64,000 bases of DNA from an uncultured Hungatella sp. (lineage in GTDB: Bacteria > Bacillota > Clostridia > Lachnospirales > Lachnospiraceae), in contig CAJUEJ010000007.1 in NCBI GenBank assembly GCA_910585435.1, positions 1 through 64,000 of the forward strand, in the 5' to 3' direction. The notes below the pieces were generated by a model. That model ran no database searches and was not told the DNA's origin. It was given only the letters and a program-made list of their open reading frames with translations. Below, one piece after another: positions 34,634 to 41,451 of this stretch (positions are counted from its first letter, which is position 1; every line of letters starts with the position of its first letter). A program made the position numbers and the translations under genes.

Positions 34634-36109
34634 TTATTCTCCCATCCGGTACTTGCTGGGCGTGCTTCCTGTATACCGCTTAAAGGCCTTGCAGAAATAA
34701 TTGGCGTCCAGATACCCTACTGCCTCCGCCGTATCCTGCACATTGCACAAGCCGCTTTTTAAAAGCTCCTTGGCCTTCTCCATGCGGACCGCCTCCACAT
34801 AGGCTGTGATCGTCATGTTTTTCTTCCTTTTAAAAGCCAGAAGCAGAGAGGACGAGCTCATAAAAAACTGCCGTTCCAGCTCCTCCATCTGGAGATTCCC
34901 CCCGTAATTCTTTTGAATATAAAGGGCAATCCGGGAAGCCAGGTCACTGCTGTCCTTGGAAGACATCTCCTCTGTCAGTACCACGATAAGCCGGCACAGC
35001 CTGTCCCGTATCTCCTGTGCCCCCTGAAACATCAGGATAAAATTCTCCCTGCGGAAATCATTGGTATAAAGCTGTACCTCAGAGCTCATCCCTGTATCCC
35101 ACCCGGCCCGGAACAGACACTCAATCACCGTGCCCACGATCATCTCGATGGTGATGGCATCCCTGAATTTTCCCCAGTCAAAACTATGGAGATAAGAGAT
35201 CAACCCCTGTCCCGCCATCTTATAATCCTTCTTGGAAAGAGCCGAGTATACCATATCCAGCTTAGGCGTATTGTATGGCGAGACCTCATAAGAGGCATCT
35301 CTATGCTCAGACCAGCAGAATACCTGCCTGGAGGCATCAAACAGCTTCTCCTTGGATGCCGCCACAGCCTCTGCCACACAGTGGCAGAATCCATCCTTAT
35401 CTGTCTCCCCGCTGCCCTTATGCACATTGGAGATTCCCACTGCAGTCCGTCCCTCCGCCCATATTTCCTGTGCCAGCACTTTCAATGTCTTTTCCAAAGA
35501 CTCCAGGTCAAGCTTCTCATTCCACACACAGAACACCTGGCATAAGGGCATACCATGCCCGATTACCCTGGCCGTTTCCCCCAGCCCTGCCAGCCATTTT
35601 TCCACCGCCCTCTGATTCTCGCTGCTGCTTTGCTGACCGCTCCCCTCATATACTGAAAAGCAGGCAAACTCCTGTCCTGCCAGGTATACGTTCTGAAAGT
35701 CATGGAGGTCAAGCACCTTTTCCCTCCTCCTCTTCTCCTCCAGGCGGGAGGAAAGTCTTTTAAGGGTCTGATCCAGCTCTTTTTCCTCCAAAGGCTTTAA
35801 AAGATAATCAAACACCCCTGTGGCAATGGCTTTCCTGGCATACTCGAAATCGTTGTACGCACTGATAATGATAATCACAATATCCGGATACTCCTCCGCC
35901 AGAAGGGAAGTCAGATCAAACCCGTCCAAAACCGGCATCCGGATATCCACAAACATCAGATCCGGCTTCAGCACAGGCACCAGCTGATACGCCTCCTGCC
36001 CGTTGGCTGCCTCCCCGGCCACCTCCATGCCATAGGCCTTCCAGTCAATCCGGTTTACAATACTTTTCCGAATATAAAACTCATCATCCACAATCATGAC
36101 CCGATACAT
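34634..36109 (-). CDS. YesN-type response regulator (receiver plus AraC domain)
   Basis: Transcription activator of 491 aa. The receiver domain (about 1-120) has DD at 8-9, phosphoacceptor D55 in LMFVDIRMP, and a KP near residue 106. A long middle region without a recognised fold is followed by the AraC-type DNA-binding domain (about 392-490), with two helix-turn-helices and the ending YFCKAFKRYTGSTPSKYR. It overlaps yesM by 16 bp. It should switch on the adjacent transporter operon when the cognate sugar is sensed. Confidence 0.95.
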   Translation of the reverse strand: MYRVMIVDDEFYIRKSIVNRIDWKAYGMEVAGEAANGQEAYQLVPVLKPDLMFVDIRMPVLDGFDLTSLLAEEYPDIVIIIISAYNDFEYARKAIATGVFDYLLKPLEEKELDQTLKRLSSRLEEKRRREKVLDLHDFQNVYLAGQEFACFSVYEGSGQQSSSENQRAVEKWLAGLGETARVIGHGMPLCQVFCVWNEKLDLESLEKTLKVLAQEIWAEGRTAVGISNVHKGSGETDKDGFCHCVAEAVAASKEKLFDASRQVFCWSEHRDASYEVSPYNTPKLDMVYSALSKKDYKMAGQGLISYLHSFDWGKFRDAITIEMIVGTVIECLFRAGWDTGMSSEVQLYTNDFRRENFILMFQGAQEIRDRLCRLIVVLTEEMSSKDSSDLASRIALYIQKNYGGNLQMEELERQFFMSSSSLLLAFKRKKNMTITAYVEAVRMEKAKELLKSGLCNVQDTAEAVGYLDANYFCKAFKRYTGSTPSKYRMGE

Positions 36110-37866
36110 TCCATCCCCTCCTTCCAGTAAGGAATCACCAGCCGGATATCCGTACCCTTACCCATCTCACTCTGTATATCCATGGAATATGCCTGCCCGA
36201 AATACAGCTTCATCCGCAGATGCACATTTAGCAGCCCTGTGTTGCTGGAATTCTCCATCATCTGCAGATAATTTTCACCCTCTGCAAGCATCTGTTCTCT
36301 CAGCCTGGCAAGCTTTACCGGGGAGATTCCGCATCCGTTATCCCGAATCCGGATCTCTACCTCCTTCCCATACCGGCTGATGCCTACATACACCACGCCA
36401 CCCTCCGACCGGTTGCCCATGCCGTGGCCGATGGCATTCTCCACCAGCGGCTGCAGAGAGAATTTGACAATCTTTCCGTCCAGACATTCCGGGTCAATCT
36501 GATACCGGGGTTCAAAGCTTCCTCCCATACGGATAGCCAGCACCTTGGTATAATTCTGAATCTGTGTCAGTTCCTCCTTAAGCGTGCTGCTCTGGGCCAT
36601 CTTGGTGTTGTATCTTAACATGGCGCTGATACATTTGCAGATCTCTATGATCTCCCGGTCCATCCCCTCTGAAGCCATACCTATCAGGGTTTCCATACTG
36701 TTATAGATAAAATGAGGATTGATCTGCTGCTGAAGCGCTTTGATCTGGGCCTCGCTCAAAAGAGCCTGCTTAGCCTCAATCTTTCCCACCAACTCATGAA
36801 TCTGCTTGGCCATCTCATTGAAATTTATTATGACTCTCTCAATCTCGTCGTCCGCATCTGCATTTACCTGAATCTCCAGATCCCCCTGTTTGATGGCATT
36901 CATTCCGTCTGTCAGGCGGCTCATGTTACGGTGAAGAAGCTCACTGCTTCGATCCACCACTGTCAGGCAGATTCCCAGCGTCAGAAACAGAACTGTAAGA
37001 AATAAAAAACCGATGGTGATCTCCCGATGGTACAGATCCTCCTTGGAGATGCCTACAGCCACGATCCACCCTGTCTCCTCTGAAACTCCATAATAGAGGA
37101 ATGTCTCCCTTGTGGAAATCTCCTGAATCACCCCCGGCTCCAGCTCTTCTGCCGCCAGGTATCCCGGCAGGTTCATCTCCTCCCCGGTGCTGAACAATAC
37201 CCCCCCGTTTTCAGACAGGATTTCCACGCCCTCCACCCCTACATAATCAAGCATCAGCCGCTCCTGAAGCTTGGCCAGATCCATATCAATCCGTAGATAC
37301 CCTACAGGCCTGTTTCCGTAGAGGTCGTCGATGCGGTAGATCATGGAATGCACAAAGTCTCCTCCGCCAATCTGCTCTTCCGAGTGAATATTAGTCAGAA
37401 GAACCTTCCTCTGCCCGGATATCTTCAGCTGCTCATACCAGTGCCCTGCCTTGAAATTGGCGATAGTCTCGTAATCATTTTTCGTATAGATGGAATAGGC
37501 GTTTCTGGGAGAATTCTCTTTATAGAAAATGATCCGTAAATCATCCCGGGAATGATAATAGATCTGCTCAATGCTTTTTAACACCTGCATATTGCTGCTG
37601 ATATCTGTCTCCGCCTTCAGCACATTGTTCACCGATTCATTGTAGATGATGGCGTCTGCAATCTGGTCGATCTGCCTGAAATACAGATCCACAATCTGAA
37701 GGTTGGCTGTCAGCATGTTCTTTCCCGCATCTCTGCCATTCTCGTAGATAGTCTGATAAAAAAATATATAGGCAAACAAAAAGGTAACCAGATTGGAAAT
37801 CAGAATCAGAAGGGCCATATACAGGCTGATTCTGCGCATAAATGACTGTTTTTTTATCCGCTTCAT
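36094..37866 (-). CDS. YesM-type sensor histidine kinase
   Basis: Membrane kinase of 590 aa. Helices lie at about residues 13-37 and 284-304, with a large extracellular Cache-like sensor region between them. A HAMP linker follows (about 305-360), then the His_kinase domain with phosphoacceptor H385 in NPHFIYNSMETL and an ATPase domain with RDNGCGISP. It partners the YesN regulator. Its start overlaps the stop of the binding-protein-like gene by 4 bp (ATGA), tying the two together. The signal is likely an extracellular sugar, possibly presented by that protein. Confidence 0.95.
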   Translation of the reverse strand: MKRIKKQSFMRRISLYMALLILISNLVTFLFAYIFFYQTIYENGRDAGKNMLTANLQIVDLYFRQIDQIADAIIYNESVNNVLKAETDISSNMQVLKSIEQIYYHSRDDLRIIFYKENSPRNAYSIYTKNDYETIANFKAGHWYEQLKISGQRKVLLTNIHSEEQIGGGDFVHSMIYRIDDLYGNRPVGYLRIDMDLAKLQERLMLDYVGVEGVEILSENGGVLFSTGEEMNLPGYLAAEELEPGVIQEISTRETFLYYGVSEETGWIVAVGISKEDLYHREITIGFLFLTVLFLTLGICLTVVDRSSELLHRNMSRLTDGMNAIKQGDLEIQVNADADDEIERVIINFNEMAKQIHELVGKIEAKQALLSEAQIKALQQQINPHFIYNSMETLIGMASEGMDREIIEICKCISAMLRYNTKMAQSSTLKEELTQIQNYTKVLAIRMGGSFEPRYQIDPECLDGKIVKFSLQPLVENAIGHGMGNRSEGGVVYVGISRYGKEVEIRIRDNGCGISPVKLARLREQMLAEGENYLQMMENSSNTGLLNVHLRMKLYFGQAYSMDIQSEMGKGTDIRLVIPYWKEGMECIGS

Positions 37867-39149
37867 GGGGAGGCCATCCTTTCTTCCAGCTGTTCCCTGT
37901 AGTTTTCCAGGGCTGTCTCCAGAGGGATCTCCCGCATCAGATAAGACCAGATATTGTCATGGAGCAGATTCATGGATACGGTGTAATCCGTGGTGGCCGG
38001 AAAGTGGGAGATCTCCTCCTCAGGAAAGAAATACTCTGTATGCTCCGGCATGTGAAGGCTGTCCTGAAAAATCTGACGGACCCCCTGGGAATTCCAGGCG
38101 GGAAGAAAGCCCTTTGCCGCAATCTGTTTTGCCCCTTCCTCTCCGCAGGCATACATTAAAAACAAGGCGGCCTCCTCCTTTTTCCTGGATTTCTCCGCCA
38201 TCATCAGAATCGCCGGAGAACCGATGGCATAGCTTTTTCCATCACCCCATCTCGGAAGCTTTGCCACATCATAGACAAAGTCCGGATATTCCTGCTCAAT
38301 CCGCTCACGCAGCATGGACAGGCACCATTCCCCATTGTACATCATGGCAGCTTCTCCGCCCAGGAAACGGCGGATATAATCCTTGCTTCCCACATCCGTC
38401 AGCCGGTTGTAGGGGATGGCTGCCTCTTTCTCATATGTCAGTTCATAATTCCAGACAGCAGCCTCTGCAAAAAGCTCCAGATCCCTTTCCTTCATCGGAT
38501 CCTCTGCCCCCACCGTTCTCACCGGGACTCTCCACCAGCTACTCTCATAATTCAGGGAGCCGTACCATCCTTTCTCCGCGATGGTAAGACGCTTTGCTAA
38601 ATCAGCATAGTCCTCCCAGGTCCAGTCTCCTTCCGGATAGGGGACTCCCAATTCGTCAAACCTTTTCTTATTATAAAATACAACCCAGGCACTGTTGCGG
38701 TAAGGAAGCATGTAAATCCCCTCCCCCCTGTCTAAAAACTCCATCAGGGTTTGAAGGCCGCTTACATCCGCTCCCTCAAGGAACTTCTTCAAATCTGCAA
38801 TCTGCCCCTTGTCCACCAGCTGAGCTGCGGCAGCAGGCGTGGAGATGGCAACCACGTCCACAGCCCTGTCCCCGTTAAGGGCGATCTGAAGTCCCTGGGA
38901 TATCTCGTTGTTTGGCAGGTAATGGACATTCACCTCAATGTCCGGATATTTCTCCATGAATCCCTTGGCCAGCGTGCTGAAGGTATCTATTTCATCATAC
39001 CAGGCATATACCTCCAGAACACAGGCTCCATCCTTATCCTCCCCCGATTGGTCACGGTCTTTACCGCCTCTGCCAAGAAGCACAAGCGTGATAAAAAACG
39101 ATATTCCAAACAGCACCCATAACACGGTAATTCCTCTTTTCAGCTTCAT
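37863..39149 (-). CDS. Membrane-anchored solute-binding protein in a regulatory operon
   Basis: Protein of 428 aa with an extracellular sugar-binding fold. The N-terminus (about 8-27; VLWVLFGISFFITLVLLG) is a membrane segment with no lipobox cysteine, so it should stay tethered by that helix or be cut by signal peptidase I. The mature part is a paralogue of the transporter lipoprotein at 33143-34525 (shared PYPEGDWTWEDY, GSLNYESSWWRVPV, FLPAWNS). It sits between an AraC-type regulator and YesM with ATGA overlaps on both sides and has no permease next to it. A role as sugar receptor for YesM is the best inference, similar to binding-protein-assisted kinases. Confidence 0.88.
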   Translation of the reverse strand: MKLKRGITVLWVLFGISFFITLVLLGRGGKDRDQSGEDKDGACVLEVYAWYDEIDTFSTLAKGFMEKYPDIEVNVHYLPNNEISQGLQIALNGDRAVDVVAISTPAAAAQLVDKGQIADLKKFLEGADVSGLQTLMEFLDRGEGIYMLPYRNSAWVVFYNKKRFDELGVPYPEGDWTWEDYADLAKRLTIAEKGWYGSLNYESSWWRVPVRTVGAEDPMKERDLELFAEAAVWNYELTYEKEAAIPYNRLTDVGSKDYIRRFLGGEAAMMYNGEWCLSMLRERIEQEYPDFVYDVAKLPRWGDGKSYAIGSPAILMMAEKSRKKEEAALFLMYACGEEGAKQIAAKGFLPAWNSQGVRQIFQDSLHMPEHTEYFFPEEEISHFPATTDYTVSMNLLHDNIWSYLMREIPLETALENYREQLEERMASP

Positions 39150-39586
39150 GCCTGCAGAAATTCCTCTCTTAAAACAAGAACATTGGTATACTCAAGCAGT
39201 TTTGGCTCCTCTTCCCGGTTCTGATACTCTTTCGGTGAGATTCCCATATATTTACAGAAATTCTTATAGAAAATGGAATAGTCCTGGTATCCGGCCTCCT
39301 CTGCCGCCGTCTGGGCAGAAATTCCGCGGCTTATCATCTCTGAAGCCGCCTCTATACGCCTCTCTGTCAGGTATCCATGGATGGTTTTTCCTGTCTGCTG
39401 CCTGAATTCCCGCATCAGATGATATTTGCTAACATACAGTTTTTCTGATAAATCGTCAATGGAAATCTTCTCTGAAAAATGAATATCCAGATATTCCAAG
39501 GTTTCCCTTATGTATGAAGGCATTTGTTTCCTTCTGAAAGAAGCCACATCAATAATCTTCCCGCTTTTTTGTCCGTCCAAAGCCAC
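39146..39586 (-). CDS. AraC-family regulator, DNA-binding domain only
   Basis: Short regulator of 146 aa. Almost the whole protein is the AraC DNA-binding domain (about residues 22-125): ISIDDLSEKLYVSKYHLMRE and ISAQTAAEEAGYQDYSIFYK are the two helix-turn-helices, ending KNFCKYMGISPKEYQNR. There is no ligand domain. The start is probably GTG at 39586 after AGAGGGGAT. It leads a four-gene operon with the binding-protein-like gene, YesM and YesN. Confidence 0.88.
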   Translation of the reverse strand: MALDGQKSGKIIDVASFRRKQMPSYIRETLEYLDIHFSEKISIDDLSEKLYVSKYHLMREFRQQTGKTIHGYLTERRIEAASEMISRGISAQTAAEEAGYQDYSIFYKNFCKYMGISPKEYQNREEEPKLLEYTNVLVLREEFLQA

Positions 39587-39904
39587 ATCCCCTCTCTAAC
39601 CCTCTGCTGCTGCCTTGCAGATATTGTATCCCTGTATAGCCTTCATAGGTTAGAAATTTCCCGCAAAGAAATTAGTACTATTCCATAATTTACACATATA
39701 AAAGCAGAGATTTATCGTCTACTTTGCTTATTGCACAGACATACTTCTTTATAAGGGGATACATCAAGAACAAAATTTTCTATAAAAAATAAGGCCGGGA
39801 ACAGGATCTGCCTGCACCTGGCCTTATTCTATCTGGTTTTTCGGTTCTTCCTATCTGAGGTATCTGTATGTCTTGCTTCGCAGCATGCAAGACCCCAGGC
39901 ATAT
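39587..39904. other. Intergenic region between the SpoIIM-like gene and the AraC operon
   Basis: No credible gene lies in these 318 bases. The part near 39782-39828 is a terminator. The rest is A/T-rich and must hold the promoter of the AraC-type operon, but I could not choose a -35/-10 pair with confidence. Confidence 0.5.
39782..39828 (-). terminator. Terminator after the SpoIIM-like gene
   Basis: AATAAGGCC (39788-39796) pairs with GGCCTTATT (39820-39828). On the minus strand the stem is followed by TTTTT. Confidence 0.8.
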
Positions 39905-40423
39905 CTACCGGAAATTAAAGAATACCTCAAGCAACGTACCGGCCAGAACAGCCATTACCAGCAAAAGCCACATCCTCAGCTTCGCCTTCTCCAGCCCGTT
40001 GTCGCAGCCTGCGGCCAGAATCACCCAGCCAAGACCGTAGAAAATCCACTGGGGCATCACAGACTTCAGAAAAAGGAATATCCCCATCCATCCTCTTTCC
40101 AGTGTAAATGTGGAGATCAGAAGTCCCAGGCCAAAGCCAAACACCATGGCAATTCCCCCGAATGCCCCTCTGGCCAGAGGCGTCATTCCCACCAGCGCGC
40201 CGGTTCCCACTTCCAGAAACCGCCGCCTTGCCGTATAGCTCCAGAACTGCCGCCGCTCCTCCCTCCCCATAGAGCTTTCCCACTGGTATATGGAATCAAA
40301 ATAGCCAATCTGTTTCAGCAATTCTTTGCTTAACAGATTGGCTGTCACGCACCCTATTATGCTCCCTGCCGCAAAGAGAAGGAACAGCAGATCCGGAAAG
40401 GATCCTAAACGAAGTTTCCTCAA
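39905..40423 (-). CDS. SpoIIM-like membrane protein
   Basis: Membrane protein of 172 aa with four or five predicted helices (about 9-30, 72-86, 88-106, 112-130, 146-166). Size, helix pattern and neighbourhood fit the stage II sporulation protein M family: in many Firmicutes a nudF-type NUDIX gene lies next to spoIIM. Here nudF lies 4.1 kb upstream, separated only by the restriction-modification pair. SpoIIM works in the engulfment complex with SpoIID and SpoIIP. The start is probably TTG at 40423 after GGGAG. Sequence identity alone is weak, so the call leans on context. Confidence 0.6.
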   Translation of the reverse strand: MRKLRLGSFPDLLFLLFAAGSIIGCVTANLLSKELLKQIGYFDSIYQWESSMGREERRQFWSYTARRRFLEVGTGALVGMTPLARGAFGGIAMVFGFGLGLLISTFTLERGWMGIFLFLKSVMPQWIFYGLGWVILAAGCDNGLEKAKLRMWLLLVMAVLAGTLLEVFFNFR

Positions 40424-40480
40424 TCCTGACTCCCTGTACTTTTTTTACAGCCTATGAGACAAGGGGAGGTTTTATTCCTG

Positions 40481-41449
40481 TTATTTTGTCTTTGGAGCAG
40501 GAAACAGCAGATTCTCTAACGGCTCCAGATACCCTGTATCAATGGACAGATCCAAAATACTTTTGATGATAAACATAGGCTGGGTTCCTGTATTCTGAAG
40601 ATTTTTTGTAAAAATATTCTGAAGGAAAACGGCCAGTGAAATCATACTGTATTTTTCAGTAAGCTCTCTTTTGATTCTTATGACTCCTGCATGATCTGTC
40701 AGCCATATTTCTTTCTCACCATAGAAAGACGTATAGCCTGCATTTGCCCCGTCTATGGCATACACAATGTCACGCTCACACAGCTCATAATTGTACTTGT
40801 TATAGTATCCCATAGGCCCCGTCGTTGTAGAAGATATAACCGGTATCCCTCCCCTGTTCTGGTACAGATCTCTTCCCACAACTAATCTTGTTCCTCTTTC
40901 TCTATAGCTTTCCAATATATCTCTCAGCAGAACATATCTTTTTTCATGGTGTTCCATCTGCCCGTAATTCTTATAAATATGTTCCATTAATTGGGCATCC
41001 CGGGCAATCCGGGATAAATCCACCGATTTTATCTGTTTTAAAATGTTGATATCAATGTCCATATCAAGGCATCTTTTTAGGGTAAATTTAGGCTGTGTGC
41101 CGTTATTATGACGGTTTTTTACAAAATATCCCTGTAGAAAAAGGGCTACCGTCTCTTTCCCATATGTCTGTATGTATTCATCCTTTATATTCACCACCCC
41201 GGCCACATCCATCAGCCAAATCTTCTGAGGCTTATAAATGGAAACATAGCCTGCATTGCTTCCTTCAATGGAATATACAAAACTGTTATCTTTTAGCTGA
41301 TAATTGTATTTGCTATAATATCCCATAGGGCCATTGGTTGCAGAGGATATCACCTTAATGCTGCCTCTGTCCCAGTATAGCTCTCTTCCCTGTGTAATCC
41401 GTTCTCCACGTTCCTGATACGGAAATTCAATCATATCTTTCAGTTTCAT
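40481..41449 (-). CDS. HsdS-like specificity subunit with two homologous target-recognition domains
   Basis: DNA-recognition subunit of 322 aa, from the ATG at 41449 (MKLKDM), chosen because GGGAG lies 8 bases upstream; ATG at 41458 is also possible. It is an internal duplication. The first half (about 12-135) and second half (about 183-310) each contain a GR.LY..RG.I.VISS motif, then GPMGYY.KYNY, a NAGY patch, IWL.D.AGV and a NxGTQP block. About half of the aligned residues are identical. A charged helical segment between them should be the spacer that sets the distance between the two half-sites. It lies 2 bp after the methylase gene and should give it its target. Confidence 0.78.
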   Translation of the reverse strand: MKLKDMIEFPYQERGERITQGRELYWDRGSIKVISSATNGPMGYYSKYNYQLKDNSFVYSIEGSNAGYVSIYKPQKIWLMDVAGVVNIKDEYIQTYGKETVALFLQGYFVKNRHNNGTQPKFTLKRCLDMDIDINILKQIKSVDLSRIARDAQLMEHIYKNYGQMEHHEKRYVLLRDILESYRERGTRLVVGRDLYQNRGGIPVISSTTTGPMGYYNKYNYELCERDIVYAIDGANAGYTSFYGEKEIWLTDHAGVIRIKRELTEKYSMISLAVFLQNIFTKNLQNTGTQPMFIIKSILDLSIDTGYLEPLENLLFPAPKTK

Positions 41450-41451
41450 GC

